DNA of 64,000 bases, taken from positions 1-64,000 of the forward strand of contig JAMOAB010000124.1 of NCBI GenBank assembly GCA_023621995.1, given 5' to 3'. The stretch's first letter is position 1, and each line of letters begins with the position of its first letter. Shown here piece after piece: positions 1 to 7,570 of this stretch. Below the pieces are notes generated by a model that saw only the letters and a program-made list of their open reading frames with translations, did not search any database and was not told the origin of the DNA. The translations under genes and the position numbers were made by a program. Source of the DNA: Bacillota bacterium (GTDB lineage: Bacteria > Bacillota > Clostridia > Caldicoprobacterales > Xylanivirgaceae).

Positions 1-99
1 GTTGCCGTAGAAGGCAGTTTCGATTGTAGATCTGATTTGAGAGTTGATAGGATTGTTAGCACGAATTTCATTCAGCTTAAAATGCTCTTTTGTTGCCAT
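1..99 (-). CDS. Unknown protein, N-terminal 33 codons only (runs off left edge)
   Basis: A leftward reading frame opens with ATG at 97-99 behind a strong ribosome binding site (GGAGG on the minus strand, around 108-114) and stays open for 33 codons to the window edge. The visible N-terminus begins MATKEHFKLNEIRANN and has no signal peptide or membrane segment. I do not recognise the family. The good start signal, upstream promoter and structured leader make it very likely a real gene. Its function cannot be read from this fragment. Confidence 0.65.
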   Translation of the reverse strand, partial: MATKEHFKLNEIRANNPINSQIRSTIETAFYGN

Positions 100-123
100 T
101 TATAATTCCTCCTTAAAAAATAT

Positions 124-238
124 TTTCAGCAGCTCTAATGCGGGATAATGTAAAAAAAATTATCGAGCATTGGAGTAGCCTGAAACTCCAAAACAGTTTC
201 CCAGGTTATACTATATCACATATATATAATGGGTTCAA
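124..238 (-). promoter_or_regulatory. Promoter and structured 5' leader of the leftward left-edge gene
   Basis: On the minus strand a sigma-A-like promoter is visible: TTGAAC (233-238), 17-nt spacer, TATAGT (210-215). The predicted transcript starts near 203. Its first bases can fold into a hairpin (179-205, arms CCTG..AAACT and AGTTT..CAGG). A longer imperfect hairpin (124-185, including GATAAT/ATTATC and GCATTRGAG-type arms) follows. The long hairpin is followed by a run of six T on the minus strand, just before the ribosome binding site, so it looks like an intrinsic terminator placed as an attenuator. The two hairpins share positions 179-185. No known riboswitch class was recognised. Confidence 0.45.
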
Positions 239-351
239 TATCTTTTTCCCTTTAATATATTGCATTTTTTACGATGATCATATTATTAAACAACATTTTG
301 GCATGGTTTACATATAGTATATTGAAAGGTTTAAAAGGAGGTATGGTTTAG

Positions 352-1986
352 ATGTTGGGAAAGAACTATTACCACCGTTCCTTTATAATCCTTCAAGCCA
401 GGGATAAGGGATATGGCTCAGAAGAGGGCAAGGAACCGGCAGGTTATTGTAAGTTTGAGATAAAAAAAGATAGGGGGAAGGCATACATATACGTTCAGGA
501 CATCAAGGAACCAGATGCATTAAACGGTATATATGAGGTTATATTAGTACCCATCAAGGGAGAAGAACTATCCCAGAGTCTAGGAATTTTAAATATAGAT
601 AAGAGGGGTAGGGCTGAGAGTATAATCGATTTTAATCCATTGGATGTTGGGGGAAGTGGACGTTCTATAGAGGAATTTCATGCAATAGCCATAGCTCTTG
701 TAAATCAAGATAGTCCAGGAGATATATCTGTAAAATTTCCACTAGTAGGCTATGCCAACAGACGTATTGATATTGATTGGACAGGTAGGGTTGCAGAGGC
801 GATTAAATCCCGGATACTTTCTAGAGAATCAAATACACAGATTAAAAATATTTCCGAAAAAGAAATATCACCGGCAGAGCTAGATGTGGAAATTGCAAAG
901 GAATACCAACACGAACAAAACAAGCAAATATATGAAGATGAAGAGCTAGATATGGAAATTGCAAAGGACATAACTAGAGAAGAGACTGTCATGGAAGAGC
1001 AATCTACAGAAGAGGCTGTAGTGGGAGAAGAGGCTACAAAAGAATTTGCGGTGAAACAACAACAGACGGTCACAGAGGAGACAGCTACGGAGGGAGTAGA
1101 CATAGAAGAGCCTGGCATGGAAGAGGGAGTTATAGAAGAGGGTGTGGTGGAAAAACAAGTTATAGTGGAGGGGCCTGGAGAGGAAGCAACCATAGAACAG
1201 GTAATGGCTGTAGAAGGGATAGATGGGATAGAGGAAATCATGGAAGAGACACATGTAAGGGGGAAGGACGTAGAAAATGCATCTACAGAAGAAAGAAAAA
1301 GAGAAGGGATAGAGGGACTAGCCGATGAAGGGAATGTGGAAAAATTAGATATGTATGAATATGAAGAAGAAAAAGAGAGTAAAGTACAAAAACCCAATGG
1401 AGATCTAATAGAGTCAATACAGGTTGAAGACGTGGATGAAAGGGAGAGGTTTGAGGCAGAAGAACAGATGCAGGTAGCACAGACCTTAGATTTTGCAATA
1501 GATGATCTATCTTATATGGAGGATCTAACTTATGATGGAGATACGACTTACACAGATGATCTGACATATGATGGAGATATGGCTTGTAGAGGGGATCTAA
1601 CTTATGAAGAGGGTATGGCAAGAGATTTATCTGGAGAGGAGCCAATATATTGGAGTAAGGTAAAAGATTATTTTCATGGACTCATTGACAATCATGGACT
1701 CATAGATCCATTTGATGATTGGATAGAGGAGGCTATGTGGATAAGGGTGTCCCAGTTTGGAATGCATTATACCTACCCCTATAATGATCATTACATAGTA
1801 GGGCTCATACGGAAAAATGGGAGGATGAAGTACATAATATATGGGATTCCAGGCCCATATGGAGCAACGCCTCCCCATGACATGGAGGGATTTTATTGTT
1901 GGAAACCTGCTAAAGGTATGTATGGCTTCGGATACTGGCTCTTATATATAGACGCCAATACAGGCGAGGTGATCTGTCCATATTAG
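352..1986 (+). CDS. Unknown protein with Glu-rich repetitive centre and conserved-looking ends
   Basis: This is a 544-residue protein of unknown function, started by ATG behind AAAAGGAGGT (333-342). Three parts are visible. Residues 1 to about 150 form an ordered-looking domain (NYYHRSFIILQARDKGY near the start). Residues about 165 to 430 are very rich in Glu and Val with degenerate repeats, for example two copies of an ELDxEIAK unit and several DLTYDGD-like units. The last ~110 residues are aromatic-rich (YYW/PYND/GYWLLYID) and end in DANTGEVICPY. I recall similar N- and C-terminal arrangements in uncharacterised clostridial proteins, but that is recollection and was not searched. There is no signal peptide, so it is probably cytoplasmic or, by inference, spore- or cell-surface associated. 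It stands alone. Confidence 0.85.
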   Translation: MLGKNYYHRSFIILQARDKGYGSEEGKEPAGYCKFEIKKDRGKAYIYVQDIKEPDALNGIYEVILVPIKGEELSQSLGILNIDKRGRAESIIDFNPLDVGGSGRSIEEFHAIAIALVNQDSPGDISVKFPLVGYANRRIDIDWTGRVAEAIKSRILSRESNTQIKNISEKEISPAELDVEIAKEYQHEQNKQIYEDEELDMEIAKDITREETVMEEQSTEEAVVGEEATKEFAVKQQQTVTEETATEGVDIEEPGMEEGVIEEGVVEKQVIVEGPGEEATIEQVMAVEGIDGIEEIMEETHVRGKDVENASTEERKREGIEGLADEGNVEKLDMYEYEEEKESKVQKPNGDLIESIQVEDVDERERFEAEEQMQVAQTLDFAIDDLSYMEDLTYDGDTTYTDDLTYDGDMACRGDLTYEEGMARDLSGEEPIYWSKVKDYFHGLIDNHGLIDPFDDWIEEAMWIRVSQFGMHYTYPYNDHYIVGLIRKNGRMKYIIYGIPGPYGATPPHDMEGFYCWKPAKGMYGFGYWLLYIDANTGEVICPY

Positions 1987-2103
1987 ATAAAAATATTCAT
2001 ATAAGCATGTTCTTATTACAATGATACAAGTTATGAATGGGGATTTGGGAGTATTGCAAAGTAAAATACAAATCATATCAATATGGTAGGATATAATTAT
2101 TTG

Positions 2104-2112
2104 TGGTATAAT
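2104..2112 (+). promoter_or_regulatory. Extended -10 promoter of cysK
   Basis: TGGTATAAT gives a perfect -10 hexamer (2107-2112) preceded by a TGN extended -10 element. The -35 region (around 2084-2089, TGGTAG) is poor, as expected for extended -10 promoters. It lies 37 bases before the cysK start. Confidence 0.6.
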
Positions 2113-2148
2113 ACTAATAATATTTTAGTAGAAGGGGAGGCATTGTAT

Positions 2149-3078
2149 ATGAAAAAGATTGCAAGTAATGTTCTTGAACTTATTGGCAATACACCTATTA
2201 TAAAATTGAATAGTGTTATACAAGAGGATTGGGGAAATGTATATGTAAAGGTAGAGTATTTTAACCCAGGTGGTAGTGTCAAGGATCGAATAGCACTCAA
2301 TATGATACTAGAAGCGGAAAAAGAGGGATTGTTAACTCCCAATTCTGTTGTCATAGAACCTACAAGTGGAAATACTGGTATAGGGCTTGCAATGGTATGT
2401 GCTGTGCTCGGGTATAGGCTAATACTTACTATGCCAGAGACTATGAGTGTAGAGCGAAGAAGTTTACTTGCGGCCTATGGGGCCGAGTTATATCTTACAC
2501 CAGGCGAGCTTGGAATGAAAGGGGCTATAGATAAAGCCAATGAACTTGCAGCAGAGATACCCCATTCATTTATTCCCCAACAGTTTGAAAACTACGCCAA
2601 TCCCGAGGTACACAGGAAGACTACTGCTAAGGAAATATGGGACGACATGTCAGGTGATATAGATATATTTGTTGCAGGAATAGGCACGGGAGGGACTATA
2701 ACAGGGGTAGGAGAGCGGCTAAAAAGTTATAGAAACTCTATTCAGATAATAGGTGTAGAGCCTGCAACGTCGGCAGTTATATCGGGGGAGAAACCTGGAA
2801 AGCATGGGCTCCAGGGGATAGGAGCCGGATTTATTCCTAAAATACTTAATACTGAGATATTAGATGAGGTTATAAAGGTTACCGATGACGATGCCTACAA
2901 TATGACAAGGCGTTTGGCTAAGGAAGAGGGTCTTTTAGTAGGAATATCCTCTGGAGCAGCAGTACATGCAGGAACCATAGTTGCCAGACGTGAAGAAAAT
3001 AGAGACAAAAATATACTCATATTACTTCCAGATACGGGACAACGATATTTAAGCTCACCGGTATTTTCGTATCAATAA
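2149..3078 (+). CDS. cysK: Cysteine synthase (O-acetylserine sulfhydrylase)
   Basis: A PLP enzyme of 309 residues that forms cysteine from O-acetylserine and sulfide in the cytoplasm. The PLP-binding lysine is Lys45 in PGGSVKDR. The phosphate/substrate loop TSGNTG follows at about residue 69, and the GTGGT cofactor loop lies near residue 178. The length matches the CysK family. An in-frame start exists upstream at 2083, but the ATG at 2149 has the ribosome binding site (AGGGGAGG) and yields the canonical N-terminus ASNVLELIGNTP, so it was chosen. The gene is monocistronic, with its own extended -10 promoter. No cysE or methionine genes are nearby. Cystathionine beta-synthase-like activity is possible but the short form argues for CysK. 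Confidence 0.93.
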   Translation: MKKIASNVLELIGNTPIIKLNSVIQEDWGNVYVKVEYFNPGGSVKDRIALNMILEAEKEGLLTPNSVVIEPTSGNTGIGLAMVCAVLGYRLILTMPETMSVERRSLLAAYGAELYLTPGELGMKGAIDKANELAAEIPHSFIPQQFENYANPEVHRKTTAKEIWDDMSGDIDIFVAGIGTGGTITGVGERLKSYRNSIQIIGVEPATSAVISGEKPGKHGLQGIGAGFIPKILNTEILDEVIKVTDDDAYNMTRRLAKEEGLLVGISSGAAVHAGTIVARREENRDKNILILLPDTGQRYLSSPVFSYQ

Positions 3079-3131
3079 TGCCCGCATTCGAGCTTTTTTA
3101 TTTCTGTCATACATGTTTTTATTACAAAAAA

Positions 3132-3164
3132 GGAAGTAGCTAAGATAAAACCTTAGCTACTTCC
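3132..3164 (-). terminator. Intrinsic terminator of pckG (possibly bidirectional)
   Basis: A perfect 13-bp inverted repeat (GGAAGTAGCTAAG at 3132-3144, its complement at 3152-3164) has a 7-nt loop. On the minus strand it is followed by TTTTTTG, giving a textbook terminator just after pckG. On the plus strand the T-run is poor, so termination of cysK is less certain. Confidence 0.85.
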
Positions 3165-3180
3165 AGATTTATATAAGGGT

Positions 3181-4974
3181 CTATTTCTTAAGGCGTTTTT
3201 CAAGAGCATCAAGCTGTCTTTCCAATTCTTTAGGTAATTTATTTCCGTATATTTTGTAATACTCCCTTATGGATGCCACTTCCTCCAGCCATTCTTCTCT
3301 ATTGACACTGAGTAGTTCTTCCATGTCCTCATGACTTACATCAAGTCCATGGGTATCAATGGCATCGGGTGTAGGCATATAACCTATAGGTGTCTTAACA
3401 GCTTTACCATTGCCTGAAACCCGCTCAAATATCCACTTGAGTACACGGCTATTTTCGCCAAATCCAGGCCAGAGCCAGTTACCATCTTCATCCTTACGGA
3501 ACCAGTTGACATAGAAAATCTTAGGTAGTTTATCCGGTGTAGTCTTTTCGCCAATGTCTAGCCAGTGTTGGAGATAGTCTCCCATGTGGTATCCACAGAA
3601 GGGCAACATGGCAAAAGGATCACGGCGGACCTTACCAATGTCATCTGAGATGGCGGCCGCAGTAATCTCAGATCCCATTATTGAACCCATGAACACTCCA
3701 TGTGCCCAGTCAAAGCTTTCATGGACTAAGGGGATTGTACTAGGTCGACGTCCTCCAATGAGTATTGCAGATATGGGTACTCCGGCTGGATCTTCCCATT
3801 CAGGTGCTATGGAAGGGCATTGGCTTGCAGGTGCCGTAAACCGTGCATTGGGATGGGCTGCAGGCTTATCGCTACTTGGAGTCCAATCATTACCTTGCCA
3901 GTCAATCAAGTGATCAGGTGCATCGTGCCCAATGCCTTCCCACCAGACATCTCCATCGTCGGTCAATGCAACATTTGTATAAATAGTGTTTTTTTCTATT
4001 GTATGCATTGCATTGGGGTTAGAATCCATAGAAGTTCCTGGAGCAACGCCAAAGAAACCAGCTTCAGGATTTATAGCATATAGACGTCCATCTTCCCCAA
4101 ATTTCATCCATGCAATGTCGTCGCCTATGGTTTCAACTTTCCAACCTGGTATGGTAGGTATTAACATGGCCAGGTTAGTCTTACCGCATGCACTTGGGAA
4201 GGCACCGGTGATATATTTCACATTGCCCTTTGGATCGGTAATTTTTAGTATGAGCATATGCTCAGCTAACCAGCCTTCATCCCTTGCTTGGACAGATGCA
4301 ATGCGGAGTGCGAAGCATTTCTTACCCAATAGGGCGTTTCCACCATAGCCAGAACCATAGGACCATATCGTTCTCTCTTCAGGAAAATGGCTTATATACT
4401 TCTGATCCATGGGAGCACAAGGCCAAGTAGAATCCTCTTCCCCTTCAGCTAAGGGAGCACCTACTGAATGTAGACAGGGTACAAACTCCCCATCATCTCC
4501 AAGTGCATCCAAAACTTCCTTGCCTATACGGGTCATTATGCGCATGTTTACTACAACATACGGACTGTCGGTTAATTCCACTCCGATTTTAGAAGCTGGT
4601 GAACCTACAGGTCCCATGGAAAATGGGATGACATACATTGTTCTGCCCTTCATACAGCCTTTATATAGTTCCTTCATAGTGGTCTTCAGTTCGACAGGAT
4701 CGATCCAATTATTTGTCGGCCCTGCATCTTCCTCTTTTTTAGAGGCGATAAAAGTCCTATCCTCAACACGGGCAACATCAGAAGGATCACTACGGAAGAG
4801 GTAGCAACCTGGTTTTTTTTCAGGGTCTAGCTCTATGGCTACACCACTTTCCACCATCTCCTTGAGGAGACGATCATTTTCTTCTTGTGAACCATCACAC
4901 CAATAGATCTCGTCTGGCTGACACATGTCTGCCATTTCATTTACCCATTCTAATAGCTTCTTATTAGTAGTCAT
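3181..4974 (-). CDS. pckG: Phosphoenolpyruvate carboxykinase (GTP)
   Basis: A 597-residue enzyme interconverting oxaloacetate + GTP and phosphoenolpyruvate + CO2 + GDP. The GTP-type signature is the P-loop FPSACGKTN at about residues 258-270, which carries the hyper-reactive cysteine. Also typical are the substrate-binding SMGPVGSP region near residue 120 and the [15 protein letters not shown] guanine-site region near the C-terminus. The length fits the GTP family, not the shorter ATP-type PckA of Bacillus. In anaerobic clostridia the enzyme often runs toward oxaloacetate formation (family knowledge; direction here is inferred). ATG is preceded by AAAGGAG. The gene stands alone, divergent from spo0A, with a palindrome in its promoter region and a strong terminator. 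Confidence 0.96.
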   Translation of the reverse strand: MTTNKKLLEWVNEMADMCQPDEIYWCDGSQEENDRLLKEMVESGVAIELDPEKKPGCYLFRSDPSDVARVEDRTFIASKKEEDAGPTNNWIDPVELKTTMKELYKGCMKGRTMYVIPFSMGPVGSPASKIGVELTDSPYVVVNMRIMTRIGKEVLDALGDDGEFVPCLHSVGAPLAEGEEDSTWPCAPMDQKYISHFPEERTIWSYGSGYGGNALLGKKCFALRIASVQARDEGWLAEHMLILKITDPKGNVKYITGAFPSACGKTNLAMLIPTIPGWKVETIGDDIAWMKFGEDGRLYAINPEAGFFGVAPGTSMDSNPNAMHTIEKNTIYTNVALTDDGDVWWEGIGHDAPDHLIDWQGNDWTPSSDKPAAHPNARFTAPASQCPSIAPEWEDPAGVPISAILIGGRRPSTIPLVHESFDWAHGVFMGSIMGSEITAAAISDDIGKVRRDPFAMLPFCGYHMGDYLQHWLDIGEKTTPDKLPKIFYVNWFRKDEDGNWLWPGFGENSRVLKWIFERVSGNGKAVKTPIGYMPTPDAIDTHGLDVSHEDMEELLSVNREEWLEEVASIREYYKIYGNKLPKELERQLDALEKRLKK

Positions 4975-5434
4975 ATCATTACTCCTTTACAACTAATAAT
5001 TTATATAATGGTTAATAACCAAAAAACCATTGACTAAAGCTATATTAATAATCTAACTATGACTATCACCTTTATTAATTATTCTCATTATAATAGTAAA
5101 CAGAATATCTTACAAGACCCAATTATTTTTGAGTTTCCACAAAAAAATTAAATGCAATAACTAAAGACCATAGGTTAATATTCTTTAGTATTGAACCTGA
5201 GTAATTATAATAAAGTTAGAATAAAAGAGTGAAGTTTTAAATATATAGGTGGGAAACCCAGTTATTTAGCTGAAAATAGCAAATATAACACTTTCAAATA
5301 TTGCCAAACTATGGTAATATATACATAACAAATTCCAATATTTACTAAAAACTACAAATATCGACAGTATTCGGTATTTGGTTGGCTTATACGCGATCAA
5401 AACACGTGAAAAGTAAAGTACAGGAGGGAATGGA
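4975..5434. promoter_or_regulatory. Divergent regulatory region pckG / spo0A (460 bp, no gene)
   Basis: This AT-rich intergenic DNA has no credible ORF. On the pckG side a perfect 13-bp palindrome, TGGTTAATAACCA (5009-5021), abuts a candidate minus-strand -10 (TATATA just below 5009). Direct AACCA repeats follow it. On the spo0A side ATCGACA at 5360-5366 reads TGTCGAT on the minus strand, one base from the Spo0A-binding box TGTCGAA, about 70 bases before the spo0A start. No clear sigma-H promoter was found, and the spo0A transcription start is not fixed. Confidence 0.4.
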
Positions 5435-6205
5435 ATGGACAATAAGATAAAGATAGCGATTGTGGATGACAATCATGGCATTGTGGATATATATTCACAG
5501 TGTATTGAAACTCAAAATGATATGGAAGTAGTAGGGGTTGCATATAACGGAGCCGATGGTAGCGAGCTTATATTAGAGACCATGCCAGATGTTGTAATAC
5601 TTGACATGGTAATGCCTAAGGTGGATGGCTTAGGCGTACTTGAGGTCATAAATAGTAAAAATTTAGAATATACTCCTTCGTGCATATGTCTATCTGCAGT
5701 AGGTCAAGAGGATATAATAAAGCGGGCAGTGCAGCTAGGTGCTAAATATTATATGATAAAACCTTTTGATATGGATATGATGCTAAGAAGGATAAGGGAA
5801 GTTGCAGGACGGGGAGGAAGTAGATCTGTGGGAAATGTAGCTAGAGATAATGGAAAAAATATAGATGAAAAGATAACAAATATATTCCTCACAATAGGTA
5901 TTCCTGCCCATATAAAAGGATATCACTTCCTTAGGGAAGCCATTAAAATGGTTGTGGAAGACAATGATGTAATAAATAGAATAACTAAGGAGCTATATCC
6001 AGGTATCGCCAAACGATTTAATACTACTCCTAGCAAAGTAGAGAGGGCTATAAGGCATGCAATAGATGTTTCGTGGAATAGGGGTAGAATGGAGAGCATA
6101 AACCAGATATTCGGTTATACCGTATATACTAGTAACGATAAGCCTACAAATGGAGAATTTATAGCTCTTATTGCAGATAAATTAATAATGGAAGAGATAG
6201 ACTAG
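5435..6205 (+). CDS. spo0A: Stage 0 sporulation response regulator Spo0A
   Basis: Master transcription factor for entry into sporulation; it is phosphorylated and then binds 0A boxes. The 256-residue protein has a receiver domain (1 to about 120) with acidic pocket Asp11/Asp12, phosphoacceptor Asp57 (VVILDMVMP) and the KPFD switch lysine near 109. After a linker the Spo0A C-terminal DNA-binding domain follows (about 145-256), with the [14 protein letters not shown] helix and [14 protein letters not shown] recognition helix nearly identical to the family. The start ATG follows AGGAGGG. Unlike in B. subtilis and many clostridia, spoIVB is not directly upstream; the neighbour is divergent pckG. 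A DnaA-box-like cluster follows immediately downstream. Confidence 0.97.
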   Translation: MDNKIKIAIVDDNHGIVDIYSQCIETQNDMEVVGVAYNGADGSELILETMPDVVILDMVMPKVDGLGVLEVINSKNLEYTPSCICLSAVGQEDIIKRAVQLGAKYYMIKPFDMDMMLRRIREVAGRGGSRSVGNVARDNGKNIDEKITNIFLTIGIPAHIKGYHFLREAIKMVVEDNDVINRITKELYPGIAKRFNTTPSKVERAIRHAIDVSWNRGRMESINQIFGYTVYTSNDKPTNGEFIALIADKLIMEEID

Positions 6206-6254
6206 TTAGATATACATATAATGGAGTTATCTATAAATGTTTAATAGGCGTTAT

Positions 6255-6454
6255 TGTGAATAATGTGGAAAAATGACGTGATATATCCACACAATCAAAC
6301 GTTAATGTGTGGGGATTTGGGGATAACGTTGTGGATGCTGTGGATAACTATGAACAAAAGAGGTCATCCTCCTGTGGATAACTATATCTATTCAAATACT
6401 TAATATAGAGCCATTTCAGAATTTATCTGTGGATAATGTTAAAAATGTGGATAT
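6255..6454. other. Cluster of DnaA-box-like 9-mers in gene-free DNA
   Basis: The consensus box TGTGGATAA (complement TTATCCACA) occurs exactly at 6339-6347, 6373-6381 and 6428-6436. One-mismatch copies lie at 6255-6263, 6264-6272, 6318-6326, 6446-6454 and, on the minus strand, 6283-6291. A weaker copy is at 6330-6338. Seven of the eight good copies share one orientation. The cluster sits between spo0A and the next gene, and very AT-rich DNA follows (about 6456-6545). This resembles a DnaA-binding region of an origin or a DnaA titration/regulatory locus. No dnaA, dnaN or rpmH is in the window. Nothing else was seen in the 394-bp gap. Confidence 0.7.
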
Positions 6455-6599
6455 AAAAGGAGATTTTAATTTAGAAATAAAATAGTCATAGATGTCACAA
6501 TAAATATATTGCCTTTTAATTATTTTTGAATATAATTAATATGGATTAGGAGACTAATAGAAGATGAATAAATTTAGTAGCAATGAAAGGAGGATGTAT

Positions 6600-6989
6600 A
6601 TGGCGTACAAAAAGTGTCCTCGATGTAGTTTAAACTATATAAAGGATACAGATGTATTGTGTAAGGTATGTATGGAGGATGTGGGTAAAGTATTACGTAG
6701 TGATGATGATGACGAGGAAGAATATGATATCTGCCCTGAATGTGGTGAAAATATCATAAGGGTAGGAGAAGAGATGTGCTACAGCTGTATGATGGAGGAT
6801 TTAAAGCAAGATGTAAAAAAAGATATATATCTTTCCGAAGACACTGATGATTCTGACGAAGATCTCATTATAGATGATGATGAAGATTTAGATGCCCTAG
6901 AAGAGCTAGAAGAGTTGGAAGAATCGGAGGATTTGGCAATTATAGATGAAGACTTTGATATGGATGATCTTGACGAAGATGACTATTAA
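6600..6989 (+). CDS. Small zinc-ribbon protein with acidic tail
   Basis: A 129-residue protein of unknown function. The N-terminal half has two paired-cysteine knuckles, CPRC...CKVC (residues ~6-24) and CPEC...CYSC (~45-65), each able to bind zinc. The C-terminal ~60 residues are almost wholly Asp/Glu with a few hydrophobics (EELEELEESEDL). The ATG at 6600 has a strong AAAGGAGG six bases upstream. An in-frame ATG at 6564 also has a weaker AGGAG, so a 12-residue longer form is possible. The acidic tail could mimic nucleic acid or contact RNA polymerase or basic proteins, but that is speculation. It lies between the DnaA-box cluster and veg and has its own terminator. Confidence 0.85.
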   Translation: MAYKKCPRCSLNYIKDTDVLCKVCMEDVGKVLRSDDDDEEEYDICPECGENIIRVGEEMCYSCMMEDLKQDVKKDIYLSEDTDDSDEDLIIDDDEDLDALEELEELEESEDLAIIDEDFDMDDLDEDDY

Positions 6990-7030
6990 TTTGATTTTAT
7001 AGAAGATATAAATTTTTATGAATATATGAC

Positions 7031-7057
7031 AAAGATGCCTTTAGGCATCTTTGTATT
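7031..7057 (+). terminator. Intrinsic terminator after the zinc-ribbon gene
   Basis: AAAGATGCC (7031-7039), loop TTTA, GGCATCTTT (7044-7052), then GTATTTTT. A compact 9-bp stem with a T-rich tail, 41 bases after the stop codon. Confidence 0.85.
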
Positions 7058-7132
7058 TTTGGATACACCTGGCATGATATACTAGATTATGAATATATTT
7101 TATACTCTGATAGATGGAAGACGGTATTTAGG

Positions 7133-7160
7133 TTAAGTTTCCCTTTATTTGGGGTATAAT
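7133..7160 (+). promoter_or_regulatory. Probable sigma-A promoter of veg
   Basis: A perfect -10 TATAAT at 7155-7160 lies 30 bases before the veg start. The best -35 candidate is TTAAGT (7133-7138) with a 16-nt spacer, which is weak. Confidence 0.5.
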
Positions 7161-7190
7161 ATATAGAGAGAATAAATGGGAGGTATTGAT

Positions 7191-7448
7191 ATGGCACAAG
7201 AGAGAACTCTTGACAGCATAAAGAAAAGTGTTCAATCCAATATTGGTGAACAGGTCATGCTTAAGGTGAATAGAGGGCGAAGAAAAAATGTCATACGACA
7301 GGGAGTCATAGATGATACGTATCCAAATGTATTTACCATAGTAGTAGAAGATGATGCAAACAATGTGCAAACTCTATCTTATACTTATTCAGACATACTT
7401 ATATCCAGCATTGAGTTGACTGTATGCAAAAATAACGAAAGAATCTAA
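7191..7448 (+). CDS. veg: Veg protein
   Basis: A small conserved Firmicute protein (85 residues here, about 86 in B. subtilis). B. subtilis Veg is reported to promote biofilm matrix gene expression, and it is strongly expressed; the molecular mechanism is not settled. The family signature KVNRGRRKNVIRQGVI and the TYPNVFTIVVE strand are present, an SH3-like small beta fold. The ATG at 7191 follows GGGAGGT. An in-frame start five codons earlier at 7176 lacks a binding site. In B. subtilis veg lies near ispE and purR, and here ispE is two genes downstream, so the neighbourhood is partly kept. Confidence 0.93.
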   Translation: MAQERTLDSIKKSVQSNIGEQVMLKVNRGRRKNVIRQGVIDDTYPNVFTIVVEDDANNVQTLSYTYSDILISSIELTVCKNNERI

Positions 7449-7570
7449 CATATTTTTCGATGGTCAAAGATATTATATATTAGTATGCTTTTATGGATAG
7501 CCATTATAAATATTAAAATAGGCTGATGGTATTATCCATTCATAACATCTAAATATGGGAGGGAGTAAAA

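Noticed and set aside
750-1397. Ser-rich 215-residue minus-strand frame inside the Glu-rich gene
   Set aside because: It is the antisense of GAA/GAG-rich repeats, giving artificial Ser/Phe/Thr-rich translations, and it has no ribosome binding site. The plus-strand frame has a good start and ordered ends.
3584-4804. Several plus-strand frames of 87-131 codons opposite pckG
   Set aside because: They are shadows of the well-supported GTP-type PEP carboxykinase on the minus strand and lack binding sites and family features.
6255-6545. Calling the region oriC outright
   Set aside because: No dnaA, dnaN, rpmH or gyrase genes are near, and genes on both sides do not diverge cleanly from this point. 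It is kept as a DnaA-box cluster only.
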